Of a stretch of DNA of 64,000 nucleotides, positions 1 to 10,121 are shown piece by piece. The number at the start of each line of letters is the position of its first letter. The first letter of the stretch is position 1. Made by a program: the position numbers and the translations under genes. A model generated the notes under the pieces. It did no database searches and was not told the origin of the DNA. It worked only from the letters and a program-made list of their open reading frames with translations. This DNA is from Salegentibacter salegens. GTDB lineage: Bacteria > Bacteroidota > Bacteroidia > Flavobacteriales > Flavobacteriaceae. The DNA is taken from NCBI RefSeq assembly GCF_900142975.1, contig NZ_LT670848.1, forward strand, positions 3,472,001 to 3,536,000, given 5' to 3'.

Positions 1-1
1 C

Positions 2-2044
2 ATTGATTCTGAAAGGGTAATTGCCCGTATGGAAGGTGACTTCCCGGTTGTAGACCCCAAGGAGGTTAATTATACCGATGTTGCACCAAACCAGATTTCG
101 TCTATTTCGGCTTCGTTAATTCCGTTCCTGGAACACGATGATGCGAACCGTGCTTTGATGGGATCTAACATGATGCGCCAGGCATTACCATTGTTACAAG
201 CCGATTCACCAATTGTTGGAACCGGATTGGAGCGCCAGGTAGCTACAGATTCTCGTGTATTGATTAATGCTGAAGGTGAGGGTGAAGTAGAATATGTCGA
301 TGCAAGAAAGATCATCATTAAGTATGATAGGTCTGATGAAGATAGAATGGTGAGCTTTGATAGTGATTCAAAAAGCTATGATCTTATAAAATTCCGTAAA
401 ACCAACCAGGGATCTTCTATCAACCTTAAGCCAATTGTTAGGGTTGGAGATAGAGTTACTAAAGGACAGGTTTTATGTCAGGGTTACGCTACCGAAGCAG
501 GGGAGCTTGCTCTTGGTCGTAATATGAAGGTGGCCTTTATGCCCTGGAAAGGTTACAACTTTGAGGATGCGATTGTAATTTCAGAAAAAGTGGTTAGGGA
601 AGATATTTTTACTTCTATCCACGTAGATGAGTATTCTCTTGAAGTTCGTGACACTAAATTAGGTAACGAAGAATTAACTAATGATATTCCTAACGTTTCA
701 GAAGAGGCCACTAAAGACCTTGATGAACACGGTATGATTAGAATTGGTGCCGAGGTTAAACCTGGAGACATTCTTATTGGTAAGATTACTCCAAAAGGAG
801 AAAGTGATCCAACACCAGAAGAAAAATTACTTCGTGCCATCTTTGGAGATAAAGCCGGTGATGTTAAAGATGCATCGCTTAAAGCTTCTCCATCTTTAAA
901 TGGAGTGGTAATAGAGAAGAAACTCTTTGCCCGTGCCATTAAAGATAAGCGTAAGAGAGCTCAGGATAAGGAAGATGTTGCAGCACTTGAGAAAAAGTAC
1001 GATGCTAAATTTGCCAATTTAAAAGCTGAACTTGTAGATAAGTTATTCACTATTATAGGCGGAAAAACTGCTCAGGGAGTTCAAAACGATCTTGGAGAAG
1101 AGGTAATGCCAAAAGGGAAGAAGTATACGTTGAAAATGCTTAACGCAGTAGACGATTATACGCACTTAACTTACGGTACCTGGACTACAGACGATCACTT
1201 GAATACTTTGGTAGCAGATCTTATTCATAATTATAAGATTAAGGAAAACGATCTTCAGGGTAACCTAAGAAGAGAGAAGTTTACCATCTCTGTTGGAGAT
1301 GAGCTTCCTTCAGGAATCCTTAAACTTGCTAAGGTTTACATCGCTAAGAAACGTAAATTAAAAGTAGGTGATAAAATGGCGGGACGTCACGGTAACAAAG
1401 GTATTGTTGCAAGAATCGTTCGTCAGGAAGATATGCCATTCCTTGATGATGGTACACCGGTTGATATCGTGTTGAACCCACTTGGGGTGCCTTCACGTAT
1501 GAACATTGGTCAGATTTACGAAACTGTACTTGGATGGGCAGGACAAAAGCTTGGTAACAAATATGCAACTCCAATTTTTGACGGAGCGACCATAGACCAA
1601 ATTAACGAGCTTACCGATGAAGCCGGAATTCCAAGATACGGGCACACTTATCTTTATGATGGTGGAACCGGAGATCGTTTTGACCAACCTGCAACAGTAG
1701 GGGTAATCTATATGTTGAAACTAGGACATATGATTGAAGATAAGATGCACGCTAGATCTATTGGACCATACTCGCTTATTACACAGCAACCACTTGGTGG
1801 TAAAGCACAATTTGGTGGACAGCGATTTGGTGAGATGGAAGTTTGGGCACTTGAGGCCTATGGAGCATCAAGCACCCTGCGTGAAATCTTAACAGTGAAG
1901 TCAGATGACGTGATAGGAAGGGCTAAAACTTACGAATCTATCGTAAAAGGAGAGCCTATGCCAGAACCCGGCCTGCCAGAATCTTTTAACGTACTTATGC
2001 ACGAATTGAAAGGTCTTGGTTTGGATATTAAATTAGAAGAATAA
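2..2044 (+). CDS. rpoB: RNA polymerase beta subunit, 3' part
   Basis: The reading frame is open from base 2 with no start, so this is the C-terminal 680 residues of the beta subunit of the core transcription enzyme. Full-length flavobacterial RpoB is about 1270 residues. The fragment begins at the block matching E. coli RpoB near residue 645 ([11 protein letters not shown]), so the main rifampicin-resistance region lies upstream of the window. Visible landmarks are [18 protein letters not shown], the [12 protein letters not shown] segment near bases 1366-1401 that lines the active site, [13 protein letters not shown], and the C-terminal [20 protein letters not shown] block that joins RpoC. 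Unmatched residues between blocks look normal for the phylum. rpoC follows after a 74-bp spacer with a stem-loop, the usual rpoBC order. Confidence 0.98.
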   Translation: MDSERVIARMEGDFPVVDPKEVNYTDVAPNQISSISASLIPFLEHDDANRALMGSNMMRQALPLLQADSPIVGTGLERQVATDSRVLINAEGEGEVEYVDARKIIIKYDRSDEDRMVSFDSDSKSYDLIKFRKTNQGSSINLKPIVRVGDRVTKGQVLCQGYATEAGELALGRNMKVAFMPWKGYNFEDAIVISEKVVREDIFTSIHVDEYSLEVRDTKLGNEELTNDIPNVSEEATKDLDEHGMIRIGAEVKPGDILIGKITPKGESDPTPEEKLLRAIFGDKAGDVKDASLKASPSLNGVVIEKKLFARAIKDKRKRAQDKEDVAALEKKYDAKFANLKAELVDKLFTIIGGKTAQGVQNDLGEEVMPKGKKYTLKMLNAVDDYTHLTYGTWTTDDHLNTLVADLIHNYKIKENDLQGNLRREKFTISVGDELPSGILKLAKVYIAKKRKLKVGDKMAGRHGNKGIVARIVRQEDMPFLDDGTPVDIVLNPLGVPSRMNIGQIYETVLGWAGQKLGNKYATPIFDGATIDQINELTDEAGIPRYGHTYLYDGGTGDRFDQPATVGVIYMLKLGHMIEDKMHARSIGPYSLITQQPLGGKAQFGGQRFGEMEVWALEAYGASSTLREILTVKSDDVIGRAKTYESIVKGEPMPEPGLPESFNVLMHELKGLGLDIKLEE

Positions 2045-2059
2045 AATACTGTTTATAAC

Positions 2060-2077
2060 GGGGTGTTTCGGCACCCC
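2060..2077 (+). promoter_or_regulatory. Stem-loop between rpoB and rpoC
   Basis: GGGGTG at 2060-2065 pairs with CACCCC at 2072-2077 around a TTTCGG loop. No T-tract follows, so it is not a canonical terminator. In the 74-bp rpoB-rpoC spacer it could be an RNA-processing site or an mRNA-stability element. That role is inferred from position only. Confidence 0.5.
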
Positions 2078-2118
2078 AATAACAGGTTTTTCACAATAAT
2101 TATAGCAGCAGAGTTATT

Positions 2119-5100
2119 ATGGCTAGAAATAATGATAAGAATACAGTAAAGAGATTCGATAAAATCTCTATCGGTTTGGCTTCCCCGGAATCTATCCTCG
2201 CAGAATCTCGTGGTGAAGTTCTAAAACCGGAAACTATCAATTATCGTACGCACAAACCCGAACGTGACGGTTTGTTTTGTGAGCGTATTTTTGGTCCTGT
2301 AAAGGATTACGAATGTGCCTGCGGTAAATATAAAAGAATACGTTACAAAGGAATTGTTTGTGACCGTTGTGGGGTAGAAGTAACCGAAAAACAAGTACGT
2401 AGAGACCGTGTTGGGCACATTAATTTGGTAGTTCCTGTAGCACATATCTGGTATTTCCGTTCTTTACCCAATAAAATTGGATACTTGCTTGGTCTTCCAT
2501 CTAAGAAATTAGATATGATCATTTACTACGAGCGTTATGTAGTAATTCAGGCAGGTATTGCTAAAAACGAAGATGGGGAACCAATAAAGAAAATGGATTT
2601 CCTTACTGAAGAAGAATATCTAAACGTTTTAGACAGCCTTCCGCAGGAAAATATGTATTTAGAAGACAGCGACCCAAATAAGTTTATCGCTAAAATGGGT
2701 GCCGAATGTCTTATTGAAATATTAAGAAGAATAGACCTTAACGAACTTTCTTACGAGTTAAGGCACAAGGCAAATAACGAAACTTCAAAACAACGTAAAA
2801 CTGAAGCGCTTAAGCGTCTTCAGGTTGTAGAGGCTTTCCGTGATGCCAATAACAATCGTGAAAATCTTCCTGAATGGATGATTATGAAAGTGGTTCCCGT
2901 AATTCCGCCAGAATTACGACCTCTTGTGCCGCTTGATGGTGGACGTTTCGCGACTTCAGATTTAAATGATCTTTATAGAAGGGTGATTATTCGTAACAAC
3001 CGTCTAAAAAGATTAATGGAGATCAAAGCTCCTGAAGTGATTTTACGTAACGAAAAACGTATGCTTCAGGAATCTGTAGATTCATTGTTTGACAACACAA
3101 GAAAATCTTCAGCGGTAAAAACAGACTCAAACCGTCCGTTAAAATCGCTTTCAGATTCTCTTAAAGGTAAGCAGGGACGTTTTCGTCAAAACTTACTTGG
3201 TAAACGTGTAGATTATTCAGCACGTTCGGTAATTGTTGTTGGACCAGAATTGAAAATGCACGAATGTGGTATTCCAAAGAATATGGCAGCTGAACTTTAC
3301 AAGCCTTTCGTAATTAGAAAACTAATTGAAAGAGGAATTGTAAAAACAGTAAAATCTGCCAAGAAAATAATAGATAAGAAAGAGCCGGTAGTTTGGGATA
3401 TCCTTGAGAATGTTCTTAAAGGACACCCGGTATTGCTTAACCGTGCTCCTACGCTTCACCGTTTAGGTATACAGGCATTCCAGCCAAAACTTATTGAAGG
3501 TAAAGCGATACAATTACACCCATTAGCCTGTACGGCATTTAACGCCGACTTTGATGGTGACCAGATGGCGGTTCACTTACCGCTTGGGCCAGAGGCTATT
3601 TTAGAAGCTCAGCTATTAATGCTTGCTTCTCATAATATCCTTAACCCTGCAAACGGTTCACCTATTACAGTACCGTCTCAGGATATGATTCTTGGTCTTT
3701 ATTATATGACCAAATCTAGAAAATCTACAGACGAGGTAAAGGTTAAAGGAGAAGGGCTTACTTTCTATTCTGATGAAGAAGTGGTAATCGCTTACAACCA
3801 GAAGAGAGTAGACCTTAATGCCGAAATCAAGATTCGCGCTAAAGATTTTAATGAAGTAGGTGAGTTAACTTACCAAATTATAGAAACTACGGTTGGTAGA
3901 GTACTGTTTAACCAGGCTGTACCAGAAAAAGTGGGGTATGTGAATACAGTATTAACCAAGAAAAACCTTAGGGATATTATTGGTGATGTATTGGCTAAAA
4001 CCAGTGTTCCAGAAACCGGTGAATTCCTTGATGCTATTAAGGAAATGGGTTATGGGTACGCTTTCCGTGGTGGACTTTCCTTCAGTTTAGGTGATATTAT
4101 TATCCCTGAAGAGAAACAATCTATGATAGATGAAGCTAACGAACAGGTTGAAGGTATTGTAGGCAACTATAATATGGGGCTAATTACCAACAACGAGCGT
4201 TACAACCAGGTAATTGATATCTGGACGTCTACCAATGCCGGTCTAACCGAATTGGCGATGAAGCGTATTCGTGAAGATAAGCAAGGTTTCAACTCTGTGT
4301 TTATGATGCTTGATTCTGGTGCTCGTGGATCTAAAGAACAGATTCGTCAGCTAACCGGTATGCGTGGTCTTATGGCCAAGCCTAAAAAATCTAACTCTGG
4401 TGGAGGTGAAATTATTGAAAACCCAATTCTTTCTAACTTTAAAGAAGGGCTTTCAATTCTTGAATACTTTATCTCTACTCACGGTGCACGTAAAGGACTT
4501 GCCGATACCGCACTTAAAACTGCCGATGCAGGTTACTTAACCCGTAGATTGGTAGATGTTTCGCAAGATGTTATTGTAAATGAAGAAGACTGCGGAACTT
4601 TAAGAGGAGTAGAAGTTAGACCACTTAAAAAGAATGAAGAAATTGTAGAATCTCTGGGGGAACGTATTTTAGGACGTATTTCTCTTCACGATGTTCTTAA
4701 TCCTTCAGATAACGAACTTTTAGTAGCTTCAGGCGAAGAAATTACTTCAGAAATAGTTACGAAAATTGAAAATGCTCCAATTGAAAGTGTAGAAGTAAGA
4801 TCTCCGCTAACTTGTGAAGCTAAAAAAGGAATTTGTGTAAAATGTTACGGAAGAAATCTTTCTACCAATAAATTGGTACAAAGAGGTGAAGCTGTAGGTG
4901 TTGTTGCCGCGCAATCTATTGGAGAGCCAGGTACACAGTTAACACTACGTACATTCCACGTGGGAGGTATTGCAGGTAACATTTCAGAAGATAACAAAGT
5001 TGAGGTTAAATTTGACGGTATTGCCGAAATTGAAGACCTTAAAGTTGTAAAAGGAGAAGCTCCAGATGGCAGCCAGTCTGAAATTGTGATTTCACGAACT

Positions 5101-6420
5101 GCCGAGCTTAAAGTAAAAGACAAGAAAACCGGGGTAGTATTGAGTAACAATAATATTCCTTATGGTTCTCAAATCTTTATCGATAACGGTGCTGAAGTTT
5201 CCGCGGGTGATGTAGTTTGCCAGTGGGATCCTTATAACGGGGTTATTATTTCAGAATTTGCCGGTAAGATTAAATATGAAAACGTTGAACAGGGTGTAAC
5301 TTACCAGGTAGAAATAGATGAGCAAACAGGATTCCAGGAAAAAGTAATTTCTGAATCCCGTAACAAAAAGCTTATTCCAACTTTACATATTTTAGGTAAA
5401 AAGGATGAAGTAATTCGTTCTTATAACCTTCCGGTAGGTGCCCACCTTATGGTAGACAACGAAGAAAAGATTAGTGTTGGTAAGATTTTGGTTAAAATTC
5501 CGCGTAAATCTTCTAAAGCAGGGGATATTACCGGTGGTCTTCCAAGGGTAACCGAGTTGTTTGAAGCTCGTAACCCATCTAATCCAGCTGTTGTTAGTGA
5601 GATTGATGGTGTTGTTTCCTTCGGAAAAATCAAAAGAGGTAACCGTGAGATTATCGTAGAGTCTAAATTAGGAGAGGTTAAGAAATACTTAGTGAAGTTA
5701 TCTAACCAAATTCTTGTTCAGGAAAACGATTATGTTCGTGCTGGGATGCCACTTTCTGATGGATCTGTTACTCCAGAAGATATTCTTAATATCAAGGGGC
5801 CAAACGCGGTACAACAATATCTTGTTAACGAAGTTCAGGAAGTTTACCGACTGCAGGGTGTGAAGATTAACGATAAGCACTTTGAAGTTGTTGTAAGACA
5901 AATGATGCGTAAGGTTAGAATTCAGGATCCGGGAGATACTATTTTCCTTGAAAACCAGCTTGTTCATAAATCAGATTTCATCGAGGAGAACGATAAAGTT
6001 TTCGGAATGAAAGTGGTTGAAGATGCAGGAGATTCTGAAAACTTAAAACCAGGTCAAATCCTTTCACCAAGAGAGCTTAGGGATGAGAACTCGTTGTTAA
6101 GACGTGAAGATAAGAACCTTGCAACGGCAAGAGACGTAACTGCTGCAACCGCAACACCGGTTCTTCAGGGTATTACTCGAGCATCGCTACAAACAAAATC
6201 GTTTATTTCTGCGGCTTCCTTCCAGGAAACTACCAAAGTATTGAACGAGGCTGCCGTAAGCGGTAAGATCGATAAACTTGAAGGATTGAAAGAAAATGTA
6301 ATTGTAGGACATAGAATTCCTGCAGGTACAGGTATGCGTGAGTACGATAGCATTATCGTTGGTTCTAAAGAAGAATTTGACGAAATGATGGAACATAAGC
6401 AAGAAGTTAATTATAACTAA
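2119..6420 (+). CDS. rpoC: RNA polymerase beta' subunit
   Basis: This is the complete 1433-residue beta' subunit of RNA polymerase. The catalytic magnesium site is NADFDGDQ with Asp477, Asp479 and Asp481. The N-terminal zinc site is Cys66, Cys68, Cys81 and Cys84. The second zinc site is Cys825, Cys899, Cys906 and Cys909. Bridge-helix and trigger-loop sequence follows in the middle third, including the [20 protein letters not shown] block, and the C-terminal [18 protein letters not shown] block is present. Length is normal for Bacteroidota. The ATG at 2119 begins [20 protein letters not shown], as in relatives. It is co-transcribed with rpoB and ends in two stacked terminators. Confidence 0.99.
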   Translation: MARNNDKNTVKRFDKISIGLASPESILAESRGEVLKPETINYRTHKPERDGLFCERIFGPVKDYECACGKYKRIRYKGIVCDRCGVEVTEKQVRRDRVGHINLVVPVAHIWYFRSLPNKIGYLLGLPSKKLDMIIYYERYVVIQAGIAKNEDGEPIKKMDFLTEEEYLNVLDSLPQENMYLEDSDPNKFIAKMGAECLIEILRRIDLNELSYELRHKANNETSKQRKTEALKRLQVVEAFRDANNNRENLPEWMIMKVVPVIPPELRPLVPLDGGRFATSDLNDLYRRVIIRNNRLKRLMEIKAPEVILRNEKRMLQESVDSLFDNTRKSSAVKTDSNRPLKSLSDSLKGKQGRFRQNLLGKRVDYSARSVIVVGPELKMHECGIPKNMAAELYKPFVIRKLIERGIVKTVKSAKKIIDKKEPVVWDILENVLKGHPVLLNRAPTLHRLGIQAFQPKLIEGKAIQLHPLACTAFNADFDGDQMAVHLPLGPEAILEAQLLMLASHNILNPANGSPITVPSQDMILGLYYMTKSRKSTDEVKVKGEGLTFYSDEEVVIAYNQKRVDLNAEIKIRAKDFNEVGELTYQIIETTVGRVLFNQAVPEKVGYVNTVLTKKNLRDIIGDVLAKTSVPETGEFLDAIKEMGYGYAFRGGLSFSLGDIIIPEEKQSMIDEANEQVEGIVGNYNMGLITNNERYNQVIDIWTSTNAGLTELAMKRIREDKQGFNSVFMMLDSGARGSKEQIRQLTGMRGLMAKPKKSNSGGGEIIENPILSNFKEGLSILEYFISTHGARKGLADTALKTADAGYLTRRLVDVSQDVIVNEEDCGTLRGVEVRPLKKNEEIVESLGERILGRISLHDVLNPSDNELLVASGEEITSEIVTKIENAPIESVEVRSPLTCEAKKGICVKCYGRNLSTNKLVQRGEAVGVVAAQSIGEPGTQLTLRTFHVGGIAGNISEDNKVEVKFDGIAEIEDLKVVKGEAPDGSQSEIVISRTAELKVKDKKTGVVLSNNNIPYGSQIFIDNGAEVSAGDVVCQWDPYNGVIISEFAGKIKYENVEQGVTYQVEIDEQTGFQEKVISESRNKKLIPTLHILGKKDEVIRSYNLPVGAHLMVDNEEKISVGKILVKIPRKSSKAGDITGGLPRVTELFEARNPSNPAVVSEIDGVVSFGKIKRGNREIIVESKLGEVKKYLVKLSNQILVQENDYVRAGMPLSDGSVTPEDILNIKGPNAVQQYLVNEVQEVYRLQGVKINDKHFEVVVRQMMRKVRIQDPGDTIFLENQLVHKSDFIEENDKVFGMKVVEDAGDSENLKPGQILSPRELRDENSLLRREDKNLATARDVTAATATPVLQGITRASLQTKSFISAASFQETTKVLNEAAVSGKIDKLEGLKENVIVGHRIPAGTGMREYDSIIVGSKEEFDEMMEHKQEVNYN

Positions 6421-6428
6421 TGCCTATA

Positions 6429-6460
6429 AAAAGAGCCGCAAACGCGGCTCTTTTCTTTTT
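6429..6460 (+). terminator. rpoC intrinsic terminator
   Basis: GAGCCGC (6433-6439) pairs with GCGGCTC (6444-6450) around AAAC, extended by A-T pairs, and is followed by a T-rich tract to 6460. It begins 9 bases after the rpoC stop. Confidence 0.9.
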
Positions 6461-6471
6461 ATAAAATGAGG

Positions 6472-6498
6472 AATCCCGATCTAAAGTCGGGATTTTTT
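6472..6498 (+). terminator. Second terminator after rpoC
   Basis: AATCCCGA (6472-6479) pairs with TCGGGATT (6487-6494) and is followed by T residues. It lies only 12 bases downstream of the first terminator, so the rpoBC operon has a tandem pair that should limit read-through into the DUF3467 gene. Confidence 0.8.
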
Positions 6499-6576
6499 GT
6501 ACTTTTATATTACGCGATAAATAGAGCGCTCCGATGATTTCTTCGGAATCTTTTAAATAAAATTCAATTTAATATT

Positions 6577-6894
6577 ATGAGTGAAGAAAAAAAGAAACCT
6601 AAAAAGGGTCAGATAAACATAGAACTTGATGAAGCTATAGCCGAAGGAACTTATTCCAATTTAGCTATTATCAATCATTCAGTTTCAGAATTTGTGGTAG
6701 ATTTTGTGAATATTATGCCGGGAAGGCCTAAGAGTAAAGTGAAATCGAGAATTATTTTAACGCCACAACATGCGAAGCGGTTATTGAAAGCTTTAAACGA
6801 TAATATTCAGCGTTTTGAAAAAGCCCATGGCGAAATTAGAGATTACGAAAAGGCCCCAATGCCATTAAATTTTGGACCAACCGGTCAGGCATAA
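6577..6894 (+). CDS. DUF3467 family protein
   Basis: This 105-residue acidic-to-mixed soluble protein has no signal peptide or membrane segment. The sequence, including INHSVSEFVVDFVNIMPGRP, RIILTPQHAKRLLKAL and the end YEKAPMPLNFGPTGQA, matches the DUF3467 family, which in Bacteroidota is commonly encoded just after rpoC. No biochemical role is established for the family that I can name. The gene has its own transcription unit, since two terminators separate it from rpoC and another closes it at 6916-6949. The link to RNA polymerase is one of position only. Confidence 0.85.
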   Translation: MSEEKKKPKKGQINIELDEAIAEGTYSNLAIINHSVSEFVVDFVNIMPGRPKSKVKSRIILTPQHAKRLLKALNDNIQRFEKAHGEIRDYEKAPMPLNFGPTGQA

Positions 6895-6915
6895 TTCAGC
6901 TTAAAATATCTTTTG

Positions 6916-6949
6916 AAACCCACAGAACAATCAATTCTGTGGGTTTTTT
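6916..6949 (+). terminator. Terminator after the DUF3467 gene
   Basis: AAACCCACAGAA (6916-6927) pairs with TTCTGTGGGTTT (6935-6946) in a perfect 12-bp stem, followed by further Ts. Confidence 0.9.
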
Positions 6950-7044
6950 ATGAACCTAAAATAACGAAAAAGATTTTAGTAAATATTACCTAACTTAGAA
7001 GTATAGCAACTTGAAAAGATTCTTCAGTTTAAAATAAGCAAACA

Positions 7045-8631
7045 ATGGTAAAAAAAGCTTCCAATTCTAAACCCAAAAAACGCATCGCCGCAATAGACCT
7101 TGGTACCAATTCATTCCACGCTGTTTTAGTGGATATTTATCCCGACGGCAGTTTTCGTACGGTAAATAAATTAAAAGAAATGGTTATCCTCGCTGAAAAA
7201 GGATTGGAAGATACCTTAAGCCGGGATGCTTTGGACCGCGGTCTGGAAGCTCTAAAAAGAATAAAATTTTTATGTGATAGCCATAAGGTAGAAAACATTC
7301 TTGCCTTTGCAACCAGTGCTATTCGGGAAGCTAAAAATGGAGGTGATTTTATTAAAGAAGTGGGAGAGCATGTGGGGATAAGAGTGCGTGCCATTTCAGG
7401 AAAAATGGAAGCCGAAATGATTGGTTTAGCCATTAGGCATAGTATCGTTTTAGGAGAAGAAATGGTGCTTATGGCCGATATTGGCGGTGGTAGCGTTGAA
7501 TTCATTATTGGTAACGAAAAAGAATTTATCTACTACAATAGTTTAAAACTAGGTGTGGCGAGAATGGCCGCGGCATTTGTAGATTCAGACCCTATTGAAG
7601 AAAAAGACATTAAAAGGCTACAAAAACATTTTGCCAAAGAACTGGAAGAAGTTTTGAAACTGGCCAAAAAGCATAAGGTTAAAACCATTATTGGTTCTTC
7701 GGGAACTATGGAAAATATAGGCGAAATGGTAGCAAATAGAAATTCTATAACTGCCAAAAGAAGCCTTAACGAATTAGAATTTAGCGCAGCCGACTTTAAA
7801 GATTTATACAAGGATTTTATTAAACTAGATAAAAAAGAGCGGCTCAAAGAAAAAGGGCTGGAAGAAAAGCGAGTGGATATTATTAACCCGGGAATGGTTT
7901 TAGTGAAATTTCTCGTAGATAAATTTAAGATTGAAAGTATTAAAATTTCTGAAGCTGCGCTTCGGGAAGGTATGATCCTTAATTATATCAATAATCAAAA
8001 AGAACAACTTAACCTGGATCTTGTAGCTAATTTTAAAGATCCTCGTCGCAGAAGTATTTATGAGTTGCTAAGAAAATGCAATTGGCCCGAGAAGCATTCC
8101 CGGCACGTTTCAAACTTTGCATTGCAGCTTTTTGATGAATTCAAGGAAGAATTAAAATTAAAAGAATCAGACAGGGAATTGCTGGAGTACGCGAGTTTAA
8201 TGCACGATATAGGTTATTATATTTCTTATAGAAAACATCATAAACACGCCTTATACCTTATTCGATATTCAGATTTATTAGGTTTTAAGGAAGATGAAAT
8301 AAATATTATGGCAAATGTGGCCAGGTATCATAGAAAATCTACACCTGCTAAACGCCACGAGCATTACAAGCAGTTAAATAAAAAAACACGAAAGAGGGTT
8401 AAGAAACTTTCTGCATTATTAAGGGTTGCCGATGGTCTCGATAGAAGTCATTATCAAAATGTAGAAAAACTGGAAATCAACAATAAGAAGAATAAAATTC
8501 AACTAATTATTACTACTCATAGTGATCCAGAACTCGAAATTTGGGGAACTTTAAGAAAAGGTGACTTATTAGAAAAATTAACCGATAAGAAGCTGGAAGT
8601 TTTTCACGTAGTTGATAATGAAAAAAAGTAA
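7045..8631 (+). CDS. Ppx/GppA-type phosphatase with HD domain
   Basis: This 528-residue cytoplasmic protein belongs to the exopolyphosphatase / pppGpp phosphohydrolase family of the ASKHA fold. The first phosphate-binding motif is AIDLGTNSF (Asp18 to Phe24) and the second is ADIGGGSVEF (from Ala144). The C-terminal third, from about residue 345, is an HD-type domain with LMHDIGYY (His387, Asp388) and a following HHKH. It is expected to remove terminal phosphate from polyphosphate, pppGpp or both; the sequence does not decide between them. Bacteroidota often pair this gene with ppk1, which is not seen here. It converges on the AGCS symporter gene with only 16 bases between the stops. Confidence 0.9.
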   Translation: MVKKASNSKPKKRIAAIDLGTNSFHAVLVDIYPDGSFRTVNKLKEMVILAEKGLEDTLSRDALDRGLEALKRIKFLCDSHKVENILAFATSAIREAKNGGDFIKEVGEHVGIRVRAISGKMEAEMIGLAIRHSIVLGEEMVLMADIGGGSVEFIIGNEKEFIYYNSLKLGVARMAAAFVDSDPIEEKDIKRLQKHFAKELEEVLKLAKKHKVKTIIGSSGTMENIGEMVANRNSITAKRSLNELEFSAADFKDLYKDFIKLDKKERLKEKGLEEKRVDIINPGMVLVKFLVDKFKIESIKISEAALREGMILNYINNQKEQLNLDLVANFKDPRRRSIYELLRKCNWPEKHSRHVSNFALQLFDEFKEELKLKESDRELLEYASLMHDIGYYISYRKHHKHALYLIRYSDLLGFKEDEINIMANVARYHRKSTPAKRHEHYKQLNKKTRKRVKKLSALLRVADGLDRSHYQNVEKLEINNKKNKIQLIITTHSDPELEIWGTLRKGDLLEKLTDKKLEVFHVVDNEKK

Positions 8632-8647
8632 TTCAGCTAATTAAAAG

Positions 8648-10018
8648 CTAATCTTTGTACTTCTTAAAATAAATGCGTGCTGCTTTCATTACTCTTGGCG
8701 CAAGAATTAAAGTAGAGATCATTGTTGGGATCGCCATTAAAGCAAAAAAACCGTCGATTAAATTAATCATCATACTTAGAGAAGTCGTTGCTCCCAAAAG
8801 AATACTAATAATATAAAAGTAGTTGTAATAATGTTTGTTTTCTGCGCCTGCCAGGTAAGAAAGACATTTTGTTCCGTAGTAGGAGAATGAAAACAAAGAG
8901 GAAATACTAAAGGCCGCAATACAAAGTAATAAAAGATAATCTCCAACATAGGGAATAGAATCTTCAAAAGCGGCTGCGGTTAAGCTTACTCCATTTACAT
9001 CTGAAGTTTGCCAAATTCCCGTTACCAGTATACATAGTGCCGTAAGTGTACAAACCACTAAAGTATCAATCGCAGGCCCCAACATCGCCACCAATCCTTC
9101 CCGAACAGGTTCTGAAGTTTTACTGGCCCCGTGAGCCATTGTTGCGGTCCCTATGCCTGCTTCGTTAGAAAAAGCGCCTCTTCTTACTCCAAGAATAATT
9201 AAACCACCCAGCACGCCGCCAAGCATTGGTTCGCCTTTATAGTTTTCTGCAGCAAAAGCATCGGTAAAAATTGTGGAAAAATAATAAGGCACCACATCGT
9301 AATTAACAATTAAAATAATAATTACCGACACAAAATAGAGGGCCACCATTGCCGGTACTAATTTTGAGACGGTTTTACTTATGCGTTGTAATCCCCCAAG
9401 GATCACTATTGAAGTGAGAATGACTAAAATAATCCCAATAATAAGGTTTGTTCCAAAACCGGTAGGAATATTATTAGGTTCTAGAAGAATAAAATTTATA
9501 GCCTGTGTAAGTTGATTTACATTGAAAACCGGTAAGGCTCCAATAAGCCCGGCTACACTAAAAAAGACGGCCATAAACTTCCATTTTTTGCCAAGGCCTT
9601 CTTCAATAAAATACATCACTCCACCCTGAATATTTCCCTGGGTATCTTTACCTCTGTACATTACGGCAAGGGTGTTGGTAAAAAATTTAGTGGCCATACC
9701 AACAACCGCACTTACCCAAAGCCAAAAAATAGCACCCGGCCCGCCTAAAGCAATAGCTACGGCAACCCCGGCAATATTTCCCATTCCCACGGTAGAGGAG
9801 AGGGCAGTAGAAAGTGATTGGAAATGGTTTATTTCCCCGGGATCGTTGGGGTTATTATATTTTCCGCGTAAGAGATCTAAGGAATGACCTAAGTATCGAA
9901 ATGGAAGAAAATTAGATAAAATAAGCAGGTAAAATCCGCCGCCAATTAATAAAATTACTAAAGGAAGTCCCCAAACCGCCGAAGCAAATTGGGAAACAAA
10001 TTCATCTAATTCATTCAT
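8648..10018 (-). CDS. Sodium:alanine symporter (AGCS family)
   Basis: This 456-residue inner-membrane protein has about ten hydrophobic segments. It carries the family signature GVRRGAFSNEAGIGTATMAHGA, here split as GVRRGAFSNEAGIG and TATMAHGASKTSEPVREG, and the N-terminal block SLSTALSSTVGMGNIAGVA. AGCS carriers import small neutral amino acids such as alanine or glycine with sodium. The exact substrate cannot be read from sequence. The gene stands alone on the minus strand, convergent with the phosphatase gene and upstream-tandem to prfC with its own 103-bp leader. Confidence 0.93.
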   Translation of the reverse strand: MNELDEFVSQFASAVWGLPLVILLIGGGFYLLILSNFLPFRYLGHSLDLLRGKYNNPNDPGEINHFQSLSTALSSTVGMGNIAGVAVAIALGGPGAIFWLWVSAVVGMATKFFTNTLAVMYRGKDTQGNIQGGVMYFIEEGLGKKWKFMAVFFSVAGLIGALPVFNVNQLTQAINFILLEPNNIPTGFGTNLIIGIILVILTSIVILGGLQRISKTVSKLVPAMVALYFVSVIIILIVNYDVVPYYFSTIFTDAFAAENYKGEPMLGGVLGGLIILGVRRGAFSNEAGIGTATMAHGASKTSEPVREGLVAMLGPAIDTLVVCTLTALCILVTGIWQTSDVNGVSLTAAAFEDSIPYVGDYLLLLCIAAFSISSLFSFSYYGTKCLSYLAGAENKHYYNYFYIISILLGATTSLSMMINLIDGFFALMAIPTMISTLILAPRVMKAARIYFKKYKD

Positions 10019-10121
10019 AAAACCTCAATTATGCTGAAAATATATGAAATTAAGTCCTATTAAACACAGCGTACTAATAGGTTTCTTTCAATCTAAGCAT
10101 TACTGGTTTAGAATCAGAAAC

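Noticed and set aside
553..939. Long antisense frame within rpoB (128 codons)
   Set aside because: It lies wholly inside conserved rpoB sequence and resembles a codon-bias shadow; similar frames occur in rpoC, mqo and htpG.
6540..6576. Promoter box TACTTTTA ahead of the DUF3467 gene
   Set aside because: It differs from TAnnTTTG at the final base and lacks a properly spaced -33 TTG.
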